From Sphingobacteriaceae bacterium (GTDB lineage: Bacteria; Bacteroidota; Bacteroidia; Sphingobacteriales; Sphingobacteriaceae), in contig CAHJWG010000001.1 of NCBI GenBank assembly GCA_903642215.1, positions 868,001-932,000 on the forward strand: DNA of 64,000 bases, in the 5' to 3' direction. Position numbers and translations under genes: made by a program. Under the pieces are notes generated by a model that was not told the origin of the DNA, did no database searches, and worked only from the letters and a program-made list of their open reading frames with translations. Each line of letters starts with the position of its first letter. Within the stretch, counting starts at the first letter, position 1. This document shows positions 55,845-64,000 of the stretch, one piece after another.

Positions 55845-55930
55845 TGTCATGCCGAACTTGTTTCGGCATCCCGCAGGATAGGTTAATACTTTGCATGAGA
55901 GATCCTGAAACAAGTTCAGGATGACAAAGC
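55845..55930. repeat. R1 repeat, second copy
   Basis: Same order as at 35512-35596: a hairpin ATGCCGAACTTGTTTCGGCA, about 30 bases, then a hairpin starting GATCCTGAAACAAGTTCAGG. Located between two minus-strand genes. Confidence 0.85.
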
Positions 55931-55939
55931 ATAACCATT

Positions 55940-57388
55940 CTAAAACTCTGCATTTTTTGGAAAACGTGGAAAAGGAATTACGTCGCGAATATTGCCCATA
56001 CCGGTTACAAACTGCACCAAACGCTCAAAACCCAAACCAAAACCGGCGTGTTCGCAGGCACCAAAACGGCGCGTATCCAAATACCAATCCAGTTCTTCTT
56101 TCGGGATATTCATCTCGTCCATGCGGCGTTCCAGCTTGTCCAAACGTTCTTCCCGTTGCGATCCGCCAACCATTTCGCCAATTCCAGGAAACAAAATATC
56201 CATGGCACGAACCGTTTGTCGTCCTTCCGCATCCGGCTCGTTCTGGCGCATGTAAAACGCTTTGATTTCTGCCGGATAATCGGTTAAAATAACCGGTTTT
56301 TTAAAATGTTTTTCAACCAGATAACGCTCATGTTCTGATTGCAAATCGGCGCCCCAGCTTTCAATCAGATAGTTAAATTTCTTCTTTTTATTTTGAGACG
56401 AGTTTTTCAGGATTTCGATTGCCTCCGTATAAGTTAACCGCTCAAAATCATGATCTAAACAAAACTGCAATTTCTCCAGCAAGCCTAATTCCAGGCGTTC
56501 ATTTTGCGGTTTTTGCTTTTCTTCTTCGGCCAAACGCTGCGCTAAAAACTCCAGGTCGTCGGCGTTTTTATCCAATGCTTCTTTTATCACCTGTTTTAAC
56601 AAGGCTTCGGCCAGATTGGCGTTATCTTCCAAATCACAAAAAGCCATTTCCGGCTCGATCATCCAAAACTCGGCTAAATGGCGCGTGGTGTTGGAGTTTT
56701 CTGCACGAAATGTTGGACCGAAAGTATAAATATCGCTTAAAGCCATCGCACCTAATTCGCCTTCCAACTGACCGGAAACGGTTAGGTTAGTTGCTTTTCC
56801 GAAGAAATCTTCCTTGTAATCAACTTCTCCTTCAGCTGTTTTTGGTACGTTATTTAAATTGAAATTAGTTACGTGAAAAGTTTCGCCTGCGCCTTCCGCA
56901 TCCGAAGCGGTGATGATCGGCGTATTCAAATACACAAAACCGCGCTCCTGAAAAAACTGGTGCACGGCAAAAGCCAGCGTATTCCGCACCCTAAAAACAG
57001 CACCGAATGTGTTGGTACGAAAGCGTAAATGTGCAATCTCGCGTAAAAACTCCAAGCTATGTTTTTTGGGTTGAAGCGGATATTTCTCCGGATCAGAATC
57101 GCCCAGAATTTCGATAGATGCTGCTTTTACCTCTACTTTTTGTCCTTTGCCCAACGAAGCCACAACCTGCCCTGTTGCGCTGATTGCTGCGCCGGTGGTA
57201 ATGCGTTTCAAAAGTGCCGGATCAGTGTTTTCAAAATCAACTACAACTTGCAAATTTTGATTGGTTGAGCCATCATTTAGCGCAATAAATTGGTTGTTGC
57301 GGAAGGTGCGTACCCAGCCTTTTACAGTAGTTTCAAATCCGGTTTCTCCGCTTTGCAAAAGCGATTTGATTTTTATTCGCTGACTCAT
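55940..57388 (-). CDS. asnS: Asparaginyl-tRNA synthetase
   Basis: A 482-residue class-II synthetase. The N-terminal OB fold ([20 protein letters not shown]) binds the anticodon. Motif 2 is [20 protein letters not shown] and motif 3 is [20 protein letters not shown]. AsnRS is distinguished from AspRS by this motif-2 sequence. The element copy inside is read as V-I-K-E-A-L. Confidence 0.96.
   Translation of the reverse strand: MSQRIKIKSLLQSGETGFETTVKGWVRTFRNNQFIALNDGSTNQNLQVVVDFENTDPALLKRITTGAAISATGQVVASLGKGQKVEVKAASIEILGDSDPEKYPLQPKKHSLEFLREIAHLRFRTNTFGAVFRVRNTLAFAVHQFFQERGFVYLNTPIITASDAEGAGETFHVTNFNLNNVPKTAEGEVDYKEDFFGKATNLTVSGQLEGELGAMALSDIYTFGPTFRAENSNTTRHLAEFWMIEPEMAFCDLEDNANLAEALLKQVIKEALDKNADDLEFLAQRLAEEEKQKPQNERLELGLLEKLQFCLDHDFERLTYTEAIEILKNSSQNKKKKFNYLIESWGADLQSEHERYLVEKHFKKPVILTDYPAEIKAFYMRQNEPDAEGRQTVRAMDILFPGIGEMVGGSQREERLDKLERRMDEMNIPKEELDWYLDTRRFGACEHAGFGLGFERLVQFVTGMGNIRDVIPFPRFPKNAEF
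56575..56585 (-). repeat. Dispersed element, TC class, inside asnS
   Basis: ATGCTTCTTTT; asnS reads the complementary strand as I-K-E-A-L. Confidence 0.85.
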
Positions 57389-57538
57389 TTAATAATCTTT
57401 TTGAAGCCGCGAAAATACGATTTATTCAGAACAGATAATTTTCGGACATATATTTTAAACAGCAGTAAATTGTGATTTACAGAAACAATTGTTTTTAAGC
57501 AGAGTTAGCCATTGCAATCAGCATTAATTAATTTCTAT

Positions 57539-57745
57539 ATGGAAAATCAATCCAACATAATAACCAACTCTGTAAAAAAACAGATCAGCTTTAAACTCTT
57601 TGCAGGTGTAATCTTGCTTGTATTAACCAGTTTAACAGCTTGCAACAGCAATACTAACGGCGGGAAAACGACGGCCAGCCACGATACTTCAAGCGCAATT
57701 AGTAATCGCGTGGATACTATGGGAGGTGGTAGCAAGCAACCTTAA
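57539..57745 (+). CDS. Small lipoprotein
   Basis: A 68-residue protein. After 18 polar residues, a hydrophobic stretch ends in a lipobox LTAC with Cys at 36, then a Thr/Ser/Asn-rich tail. The ATG at 57539 is used; the upstream TTG adds nothing recognisable. Followed by a strong terminator. Unknown function; the long polar N-terminus makes the lipoprotein call moderate. Confidence 0.6.
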   Translation: MENQSNIITNSVKKQISFKLFAGVILLVLTSLTACNSNTNGGKTTASHDTSSAISNRVDTMGGGSKQP

Positions 57746-57761
57746 CCAAAATTTATCTGCT

Positions 57762-57800
57762 AAAAAGAGCTGTCCTGATTTTTGGGACGGCTCTTTTTTT
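57762..57800. terminator. Terminator after the small lipoprotein gene
   Basis: AAAAAGAGC-T-GTCC and GGAC-G-GCTCTTTTTTT pair with one T-G wobble around an 8-base loop. A and T runs on either side allow both directions. Confidence 0.85.
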
Positions 57801-57821
57801 ATTGAGTCATTTTGTGTTCTT

Positions 57822-58158
57822 CTGTCATTCGACGTTAGGAGAAATCTTCTTTAAAGCGGTAAAATCATTTTATTTGATTAAAAATCCCTCCTACGGTTGG
57901 AATGGCAGCAGACACATTCCTGTAATATAAGGTGGAGCCAGAAAGGCAAGCACCAGGAGCGCAGGACTGAATACCGCCCGGAGGCGATTTGAATTACTTG
58001 ATTTTGGTTCTTTTGATCAAGTAAAAGAACATATAAGAAAAAATAAATCCGATGAAGATACCTCCCGATGGTAGAGATAACAATGTGGCAAAATTTATCC
58101 GATAAAAGAAGCATCAATCATGTGAGGTTCTGGAATAAATTCAGGATAACAAAAAGTA
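57822..58158. repeat. Composite island: R2 pair + inverted R3 half + worn R1 half
   Basis: In order: an R2-like inverted pair (57822-57852 and 57882-57908), then CGCCCGGAGGCG (57974) with a following hairpin GGTTCTTTTGATC / AAGTAAAAGAAC (58006-58030), which is the R3 left half inverted. A dispersed element (58101-58115) and a worn R1 second hairpin (58119-58158) follow. The 446-base gap between 57746 and 58191 is otherwise gene-free. Confidence 0.75.
58104..58114 (+). repeat. Dispersed element, TC class
   Basis: Within CCGATAAAAGAAGCATC; in the repeat island upstream of dnaG, with ATCGGATAAATTTTG on the other strand. Confidence 0.85.
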
Positions 58159-58191
58159 CATCCTTCAAATCAAAATCTTATTTTTGTTTTG

Positions 58192-60105
58192 ATGATCAAC
58201 AAAACCACGATAGACCGCATTTTTGAAGCTACCGACGTGGTGGAAGTGATCGGCGAATTTGTGCAGCTGAAAAAGCGCGGAGCAAATTATGTTGGTTTAT
58301 CGCCTTTCGCCAACGAGAAAACACCTTCGTTTACGGTTTCGCCGGTGAAAGGGATTTTTAAGGATTTTTCTACGGGATTGGGCGGTTCTGCCATTACTTT
58401 TTTGATGGAGCATGAGAAATTCACGTATCCCGAAGCACTGAAATGGCTCGCCAAAAAGTATAATATCGAGGTTGAGGAAGATCAGCAGAAACCGGAAAAC
58501 ATCGAAGAAGATAACCGCCGCGAAAGCCTGATGGTAGTTTCTGCTTTTGCTGCCAAGTTTTTCCAGCAGAGCTTGCTCGAATCTCCCGAAGGAAAAAATA
58601 TCGGTTTAAGTTATTTTAAAGAAAGAGGTTTTCGAGAAGATGTCATCAAAAAATTTGAGTTGGGTTATTCGCCGGATAGTTGGGAAGCTTTTAGCAGTGA
58701 AGCAATCAAACAGAATTATCAGCAGGAATTTTTGCTGGAAAGCGGCTTATCGGTTAAACGCGATAACGGTTCGTTGTATGATCGTTACCGTGGCCGCGTA
58801 ATGTTCCCGATCCACAGTTTTACCGGCCGCGTGGTTGGTTTTGGCGGAAGAACTTTAAAGAATGATAAAAGTGTTCCGAAATATGTTAACTCGCCAGAAT
58901 CGGAAATCTATCACAAATCCAATCTGCTTTACGGTTTATATTTCGCTAAAAAAGCAATTCGCGAAGCGGACAACTGTTATTTAGTGGAAGGTTATGCGGA
59001 TGTAATTTCCGTTCATCAAGCCGGGATTGAGAATGTGGTTGCTTCTTCCGGAACGTCTTTAACGGTTGAGCAGATTCGTTTAATCGGTCGTTCTACAAAA
59101 AACATTACGATTTTGTACGATGGCGATGCGGCAGGCATCAAAGCTGCTTTGCGCGGCCTGGATTTGATTTTGGAAGAAGGTTTGAACGTAAAAGTAGTTA
59201 CTTTTCCGGATGGACACGACCCGGATTCGTATGTGCGGAAAGTTGGAACGGCAGGTTTTAAAACGTACATCGATCAAAATCAAAAAGATTTTATCCTGTA
59301 TAAAACAAGCACGCTGCTGAAAGATGCCGGAAATGATCCGATCAGAAAAGCAGATGTGATTAGGGAAATTGTGGAAAGTATCGCCAAAATTCCAGATTCG
59401 ATCAAAGCGTCTGTTTTTGTAAAAGAATGCAGTTTGCTGTTGCAGATGGACGAGCGTTCGCTGCTGACTGAGCTAAACAAAATGCGGCTGGCAAAATCCA
59501 AAAAACAGGATCAGCCAGCATATAAACCAGTTTCCGCAACGCCGGATACCGAAAATATACCGGTAAAAACAGTATCCGCAGAAGATACGCAGGAAAAAGA
59601 AATTGTGCGCTTACTCATCACTTACGGCAACAAAATGATTGATTGGGACGGAATTGCAAACACGTACATCGGTCCGTTTATGATTGCTGAGCTGAGCGAT
59701 GTAGAATTTGAAAACCCAGAAAGTAAAAATGTAGTCAAAATTTATCAGCAGGAACTGGAAAACGGCAGGTTACCTGACGAACCTTTTTTCATTCATCATA
59801 CTAATCGCTCTGTTGCCGATTTGGCTGTGTCGATGGTTTCCACGCCTTATATTTTGAGTGAAAACTGGTACGAAAAGCATAAAATATTGGTTTCGGATGA
59901 ACAGGATAATATGAAAGCGACAATTCTGGGCGCAATCTTTCATCTTAAAAAAAGAAAAGTTGATCAGATTCTGGAAGGTATCCGCAGAGAACTTCAAAAA
60001 ACAACCGTAAATGAAGATGTGGATATTTTGCTGAATCAGTATCAGCACATGAAAAAAGTGGAAAAACATATTTCTGACTTTTTAGGTTCCGTCATTTTAA
60101 AATAA
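58192..60105 (+). CDS. dnaG: DNA primase (zinc-finger ligands lost)
   Basis: A 637-residue primase that makes RNA primers for replication. The N-terminal CHC2-like domain keeps its frame (YVGLSPFANEKTPSFTVSPV, then GIFKDFSTGLGGS), but the four zinc ligands are replaced: Ser for Cys, Ala for His, Asp and Thr for the CxxC pair. The Toprim core is intact (VEGYADVISVHQAG, YDGDAAGIKAALRG, and DGHDPDSYV). The C-terminal DnaB-binding helices are present. ATG 58192 is used. The last base of the stop is shared with yraN. Confidence 0.95.
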   Translation: MINKTTIDRIFEATDVVEVIGEFVQLKKRGANYVGLSPFANEKTPSFTVSPVKGIFKDFSTGLGGSAITFLMEHEKFTYPEALKWLAKKYNIEVEEDQQKPENIEEDNRRESLMVVSAFAAKFFQQSLLESPEGKNIGLSYFKERGFREDVIKKFELGYSPDSWEAFSSEAIKQNYQQEFLLESGLSVKRDNGSLYDRYRGRVMFPIHSFTGRVVGFGGRTLKNDKSVPKYVNSPESEIYHKSNLLYGLYFAKKAIREADNCYLVEGYADVISVHQAGIENVVASSGTSLTVEQIRLIGRSTKNITILYDGDAAGIKAALRGLDLILEEGLNVKVVTFPDGHDPDSYVRKVGTAGFKTYIDQNQKDFILYKTSTLLKDAGNDPIRKADVIREIVESIAKIPDSIKASVFVKECSLLLQMDERSLLTELNKMRLAKSKKQDQPAYKPVSATPDTENIPVKTVSAEDTQEKEIVRLLITYGNKMIDWDGIANTYIGPFMIAELSDVEFENPESKNVVKIYQQELENGRLPDEPFFIHHTNRSVADLAVSMVSTPYILSENWYEKHKILVSDEQDNMKATILGAIFHLKKRKVDQILEGIRRELQKTTVNEDVDILLNQYQHMKKVEKHISDFLGSVILK

Positions 60106-60473
60106 TGGCCGAACATATTATCTTAGGCCGGAAAGGCGAGGAGCTGGCCAAACAATATCTGGAAGCTGGTGGGTACGAAATTTTAGACGAAAACTGGCGT
60201 TTCGGCAAAGCAGAAGTCGATTTGATTGCATATCTCAACAAAACCATCATTTTTGTAGAAGTAAAAACGCGTACCGGCAATGCGTTCGGCGAGCCGGAAG
60301 ATTTTGTGGATTCCGTCAAACAAAACCTGCTGATCAGTGCTGCGGATGAATTTATTGAGCTGATGGATTTTAACGGAGAAGCGCGGTTTGATATCATTGC
60401 AATTTTGTTTGATCAGCAGGGAAATCATCGTTTAAACCATATTCAGGATGCTTTTTGGCCTGATCCAAATTAA
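60105..60473 (+). CDS. YraN family (UPF0102) protein
   Basis: A 122-residue protein with the YraN signature: LGRKGEELAKQYLEAGGYEI, NWRFGKAEVDLIA and FVEVKTRTGNAFG. It has a restriction-endonuclease-like fold with the D-(E/Q)xK core. Members are Holliday-junction-like or unknown nucleases. Translation is coupled to dnaG (TAATG). Confidence 0.9.
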   Translation: MAEHIILGRKGEELAKQYLEAGGYEILDENWRFGKAEVDLIAYLNKTIIFVEVKTRTGNAFGEPEDFVDSVKQNLLISAADEFIELMDFNGEARFDIIAILFDQQGNHRLNHIQDAFWPDPN

Positions 60474-60488
60474 AGAATTAAGAATCAA

Positions 60489-61577
60489 ATGAATAAAAAA
60501 ATAATCCTGTTGAGTTTTTGCGCCGTGTTAAGTTTGTATGCTTGTCGCCAAAAAACAAATACCCCGGAGGAGAATACTACGTTTACCATTACGCCGGAAG
60601 CGGGAAGCAACGTTAATTCCGGGAAAGAATTAGTTATACAATTAGGTGCCCCGTCTGGTTATAGAGCTGATTCTGTGGTTTACCAGATGGACAATAATCG
60701 CCTGGGAATGAAAAAAGATTTGTCGGCTTTTACCTTCAAAACAGATTCGTTTCCTTTAGGCATCAAACAAATTACGGCCAATGTTTATCAGGGGAAAAAT
60801 GCAGCACAAGTAACTACCAACGTTGTTTTGCTGGCTGCAAAAGCACCGGAAGAACTAACTTATCAGGTAGAAAAAGTATTTCCGCATGATACAAGTTGCT
60901 ATACGGAAGGGTTACTTTACCAGGACGGTTTTTTGTATGAAAGCGGCGGCGGTTACTTAAAACCTCCCGCGGGACAAGAAGTTACTGGCCAATCCAGTTT
61001 AAGAAAAACAGACTTAATTACGGGTAAAGTATTGAAAAAAGTAATGGTTGACCCAACCATATTTGCAGAAGGAATTTCGATTGTTGGTAATAAAATAATC
61101 CAATTGACATGGACTGAAAAGATTGGATACGTTTACGATAAGGATTCTTTTAAAATCCTTAACACCTTTAATAATAATGTGGGTGAAGAAGGTTGGGGAA
61201 TGTGCTTTGATGGTAAAAAATTGTACATGGATGATAAAACTAACAGGATTTGGTTTTTAAATAAAGACACTTATCGCCAAACTGGTTTTATTGATGTTTA
61301 CGATGATAAAAAGGCAATTGACAGCATTAATGAACTGGAATATATTGGTGGGAAAATTTACGCCAACGTTTATACAAAAGATATAATTTTACAGATTGAT
61401 CCTAAAACCGGCGCAGTTTTACAAAAGGTAGATTTAGCAAACTTGTATCGCGACCGCCTGCCAAATGCTGATGTTTTAAACGGTATCGCTTATGATGCTA
61501 AAACCGACCGAATTTTTATTACCGGTAAAAAATGGCCACACTTATTCCAGGTGAAGTTTGTGAAAAAAGGTATGTAA
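60489..61577 (+). CDS. Glutaminyl-peptide cyclotransferase-like lipoprotein
   Basis: A 362-residue predicted lipoprotein (signal ending in a SLYAC lipobox, Cys at 19). An Ig-like domain (about 25-120) precedes a five-bladed beta-propeller of the glutamine cyclotransferase family (PF05096). The catalytic surface segments are FPHDTSCYTEGLLYQDGFLY, EEGWGMCFDGKKLYMDD, INELEYIGGKIYANVY and LNGIAYDAKTDRIFITGKKW. It would convert N-terminal Gln of exported proteins to pyroglutamate, as many periplasmic proteins in this phylum carry. 15 bases after yraN. Confidence 0.9.
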   Translation: MNKKIILLSFCAVLSLYACRQKTNTPEENTTFTITPEAGSNVNSGKELVIQLGAPSGYRADSVVYQMDNNRLGMKKDLSAFTFKTDSFPLGIKQITANVYQGKNAAQVTTNVVLLAAKAPEELTYQVEKVFPHDTSCYTEGLLYQDGFLYESGGGYLKPPAGQEVTGQSSLRKTDLITGKVLKKVMVDPTIFAEGISIVGNKIIQLTWTEKIGYVYDKDSFKILNTFNNNVGEEGWGMCFDGKKLYMDDKTNRIWFLNKDTYRQTGFIDVYDDKKAIDSINELEYIGGKIYANVYTKDIILQIDPKTGAVLQKVDLANLYRDRLPNADVLNGIAYDAKTDRIFITGKKWPHLFQVKFVKKGM

Positions 61578-61622
61578 AAAAAGTATGCTATTTATTAAAG
61601 TGAATATTACAGATCAATTGTT

Positions 61623-62456
61623 TTAAGCAGTAAAGGGCTTGACAAACTGTTGTTTTGTATCCTGATTTATGGCAGGATCAGGTTGTAAAGTAAACCATAA
61701 TGCCAGCAAAGTACCATAGCTGCCGCCGCGTTCAATCCACTCAAAAATTTCATAATGCGGATAAAAAAGTTCAGTTCCAATTTTCCAAAATAAAAACAGG
61801 ATTAATAATGAACGCGGCGGACGGATAAGTATGAGTAACGCGCTTGCAACTTCAAACAAACCGGCAGTAAAAGCTGCTTGTTGGGTTTGCCGAAAACCAA
61901 GTGAAGCATATTGTATCAGCAATGCTTTCTTTCCGATCAGGTTTAACCAGCCATGTCCTGCCAATAATAGAAACGCGGTAACCCGTAAACACAGTTCCAT
62001 TTTTTTTAAATGCTTATCAGGAAGCTGAGCAGGAACTTTTATTTTTTGCAACCAAATCGGCAATCTTTTTACTGGTTCAGTTAACAATAAAAGCGCAAGC
62101 GGTGCGCCAAAATTTCCGGCTCTTTCAATCAATTCAGCAAATGGTTCGCCGGAAAGCGGGCGCAATGTTGCAGTAAATAATCCCCAGATTACTAACCATA
62201 ATATAACAATTCGCAAAGGATATATCAGGATAATCAATCCTGCCAAAATATCAAGGATACCAATTACGGGCATCAGTTGATAAGCCGTATCTTTTCCTAT
62301 CCCAAAAACAGCAAAATAATTACACCAAATAGGTTTGGTGATGATGCCAAAAGCGCCATGCCCGATAAAACACATCACGGCGGCAAAACGAAGCGTATAA
62401 TATATTTTTTGTTCTTTGGTAACTATTTTTATCCGATAAAAGAAGCATTTCATCAA
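61623..62456 (-). CDS. Membrane protein with two tandem DoxX-like four-helix units
   Basis: A 277-residue integral membrane protein whose two halves align by eye. First half: RFAAVMCFIGHGAFGI, then LMPVIGILDILAGLIIL and FAELIERAGNFGAPLALLL. Second half: RVTAFLLLAGHGWLNL, then AAFTAGLFEVASALLIL and IFEWIERGGSYGTLLALW. Each unit has the GHG helix and an ERxGxxG turn. It is probably an internal duplication of a DoxX-type domain. The start codons (62456 or 62453) overlap the udk stop. The N-terminus (K-C-F-F-Y-R-I-K) is the translated dispersed element. Confidence 0.7.
   Translation of the reverse strand: MMKCFFYRIKIVTKEQKIYYTLRFAAVMCFIGHGAFGIITKPIWCNYFAVFGIGKDTAYQLMPVIGILDILAGLIILIYPLRIVILWLVIWGLFTATLRPLSGEPFAELIERAGNFGAPLALLLLTEPVKRLPIWLQKIKVPAQLPDKHLKKMELCLRVTAFLLLAGHGWLNLIGKKALLIQYASLGFRQTQQAAFTAGLFEVASALLILIRPPRSLLILFLFWKIGTELFYPHYEIFEWIERGGSYGTLLALWFTLQPDPAINQDTKQQFVKPFTA
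62438..62448 (+). repeat. Dispersed element, TC class, at 5' end of DoxX-like gene
   Basis: On the minus strand ATGCTTCTTTTATC, then GGATAAAAATAG, read as C-F-F-Y-R-I-K-I; one of the fullest copies. Confidence 0.88.
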
Positions 62457-63088
62457 ACCAAAACCTTTTCCCTAATCTCCTCCGAAATCTCCCTCGTTAC
62501 CTTAATAATATCTTCGGCAATCTGCGTATTATTTACCACAATTTTATGGCATTCCGGTTTATAGGGCAGTAAAAATTCTTTGTAAGCAGGCATAACATGA
62601 TTGTTCCATTTGTAGTTTACATCATCTGCCGAGTAGCCACGCTCTAATAAATCCCGCTTTAAACGGCGGTTTAAGGCCACTTCTTCTTCGGTATCGATAA
62701 AAATTTTCATATCCAGCATTTCGGTAATTTGTTTAAAATACAGGATAAACAAACCTTCAATAATGATGATCGGTGCCGGTTTAATTTTCAGCATTTTTGG
62801 TATAGCCGCCGCGTTGTTAAATGTATATTCCTTTTTGTAAACCGTTTGCCAATTTAACAGCTTTTTTGCATCTGCAATAAATTCGGATTCATCAATTGTA
62901 GCCGGCATATCGAAGTTGTATAGCTTATTTTCTTCGGCCGTCATCCCGTCGGCTACCGGGATGTAATAATCATCCTGCGAAATCAAACTGATCTCATCCG
63001 CAGAAAAATGCTCTAAAAAACAGTTCAAAAAAAAAGTTTTCCCGGAACCGCTTCCGCCTGCAATACCAATAAAATAAGGCTTGTTCAT
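62453..63088 (-). CDS. udk: Uridine kinase-like P-loop kinase
   Basis: A 211-residue kinase. The P-loop is GIAGGSGSGKTFFL, the uridine-site segment is QDDYYIPVADGMTAEENKLY with NFDMPATID, and the lid region contains RRLKRDLLERGYS. It phosphorylates uridine or cytidine for salvage. It overlaps the LysM gene stop by one base and the DoxX-like gene start by 4 bases, so the three may be co-translated. Confidence 0.88.
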   Translation of the reverse strand: MNKPYFIGIAGGSGSGKTFFLNCFLEHFSADEISLISQDDYYIPVADGMTAEENKLYNFDMPATIDESEFIADAKKLLNWQTVYKKEYTFNNAAAIPKMLKIKPAPIIIIEGLFILYFKQITEMLDMKIFIDTEEEVALNRRLKRDLLERGYSADDVNYKWNNHVMPAYKEFLLPYKPECHKIVVNNTQIAEDIIKVTREISEEIREKVLV

Positions 63089-64000
63089 TATGGATTCGGG
63101 CTGCCGTAACTTAAACTTACATAAAAGCGTTTGTCAATTGCACCTAAAGATTCTGCAACATCTTTTGTCATCACCACAATTGCATCCTTGTTAGTTTCGT
63201 TCTCAGTGAAACTGCCTACCACTTTAGCAAAAGTAGTGCGGTTAGTATTCGGATTGGTAATTTTGATGATCGTGCCAACCGGTGCCGTGCGGTGCAGTAC
63301 ATACTTCTTTTTAGGGTCTAAATTAGGGTCGCTAATCCAAACAGCAGTTCCTTTTTCGTTTTTTTCGGTTAAACCGTAACGGTTATTCGGTAAACGGCGG
63401 CTTCCGGCAGAACTGTCAGTTTCGGTTATAACACGTGTAGAATCTCTTTTTAAAGCCCGGTCTTTAGGGGCAGTCACCACCGTTTCTACAGGTGCGGCAG
63501 CAATTGCCGGAGCGGGAGCAGGTTGCGGCTGATCGCGTTTAATTTGCAGTAACTGGCCTGCATTTAACTGATTACTTTTTAAATTATTCCAGCTGATAAT
63601 GTCATCAACCTTAACCTGAAAACGCCTGGAAATTGCATATAACGTTTCGCCGGCAGAAACCTTGTACTGCGTATATTCCGGGTTGCTGTTAGTATTTGCC
63701 GGCGCGGCAGAATTGTTGGTTTGGGTTGCAGCCGGTTTTGTATTAGGTTGACCGGAAGGCGATGCTGTTTTTACCGATGCAAAACCGGTAGTAAACGGCC
63801 GGTCTGTCGGGACTTTGATAATGGCGCCAATCTGCATTTTTGCATTATTGTTATAATCCATTACCTCTTTCGGTTTAACATTATAACGCCTGGCAATCGA
63901 GTAATAATTATCTTTCGGATCTAATTTATGCAGGATAATCATCTTGCCGTTCTGGTTTTCAACACCAACAGAATCAGCTAAAGGCGAAGCAAAAAGTGAA
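63088..64000 (-). CDS. LysM-repeat exported protein with DPBB-like C-terminus (5' end outside)
   Basis: At least 303 residues are visible, and the frame is open through base 64000. Upstream of the internal Met at 63942 it reads SLFASPLADSVGVENQNGK, which looks like the end of a signal peptide, so the true start lies beyond the window. Two LysM domains follow (DNYYSIARRYNVKPKEVMDY and GETLYAISRRFQVKVDDIIS), a Pro/Ala linker, and a C-terminal beta domain (VGTIIKITNPNTNRTTFAKV) like the RlpA double-psi barrel. It binds peptidoglycan in the periplasm. Confidence 0.85.
   Translation of the reverse strand, partial: SLFASPLADSVGVENQNGKMIILHKLDPKDNYYSIARRYNVKPKEVMDYNNNAKMQIGAIIKVPTDRPFTTGFASVKTASPSGQPNTKPAATQTNNSAAPANTNSNPEYTQYKVSAGETLYAISRRFQVKVDDIISWNNLKSNQLNAGQLLQIKRDQPQPAPAPAIAAAPVETVVTAPKDRALKRDSTRVITETDSSAGSRRLPNNRYGLTEKNEKGTAVWISDPNLDPKKKYVLHRTAPVGTIIKITNPNTNRTTFAKVVGSFTENETNKDAIVVMTKDVAESLGAIDKRFYVSLSYGSPNP

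Noticed and set aside
55921..56790. Plus-strand open frames opposite asnS
   Set aside because: Antisense shadows; the asnS frame is intact and conserved.

Overview
The window comes from a Bacteroidota chromosome, most likely family Sphingobacteriaceae (Pedobacter/Mucilaginibacter type). The evidence is an outer-membrane beta-barrel receptor with a carboxypeptidase-regulatory N-terminus, an MG2/plug surface protein, a GH76+GH92 mannan pair, a SecA of about 1100 residues with a C-terminal SEC-C motif, a DnaG that has lost its zinc ligands, an lptE-(unknown)-secG neighbourhood, and mostly weak Shine-Dalgarno sequences. I saw no rRNA, tRNA, CRISPR array or intact transposase.

Layout. 1-8600: two SDR enzymes, a TonB-type receptor, a thioredoxin-like lipoprotein, a Gfo/Idh oxidoreductase, DUF1345 and AI-2E membrane proteins, clpS, and a secreted CBM9-like protein. 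8.6-16.1 kb: an orphan EF-Tu-domain-3 protein, a MITE-like repeat, the GH76/GH92 mannan enzymes and a large MG2/plug protein. 16.1-18.7 kb: dcd diverging from a phosphopantetheinyl transferase, lipB, and a dead sdaA fragment. 18.9-25.9 kb: a tightly overlapping SpoIIM / membrane / DUF4129 / DUF4350 / MoxR / DUF58 operon with an RDD gene diverging from it. 26.2-33.5 kb (minus strand): groL, groS, secG, a TPR-like protein, lptE, a sigma-54 activator and miaB. 33.7-46.9 kb: housekeeping genes (ilvE, a HAD-ACT fusion, thioesterase, purD) mixed with an AT-rich acyltransferase insertion and several repeat islands. 47.0-52.9 kb: a RelE-type toxin-antitoxin pair, secA, a SPOR-domain protein and an M20 amidohydrolase. 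53-64 kb: small secreted proteins, asnS, dnaG, yraN, glutaminyl cyclase, a duplicated-fold membrane protein, a uridine kinase, and a LysM protein cut by the window end.

The signal that no gene explains is a dispersed DNA word. AAAAGAAGYAT, usually inside GATAAAAGAAGCATC, occurs 30 times exactly on the two strands (15 in each orientation). A sister word in which two bases differ (TAAAAACAGYAT) occurs 16 times. About half of the first set continue into a fixed TAAAA block, so the unit is about 26 bp. Copies concentrate between genes and sometimes pair head to head as hairpins at gene ends. Inside genes they are read in different frames and on both strands, which indicates selection on DNA rather than protein. 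The overall behaviour resembles DNA-uptake sequences or REP-type repeats, but I do not recognise the word. Three other repeat families form composite islands around 35.5, 37.3-37.7, 52.9, 55.9 and 57.8-58.2 kb.

All counts were made by eye and may miss a copy. Functions are assigned from recognised motifs and not from database searches.
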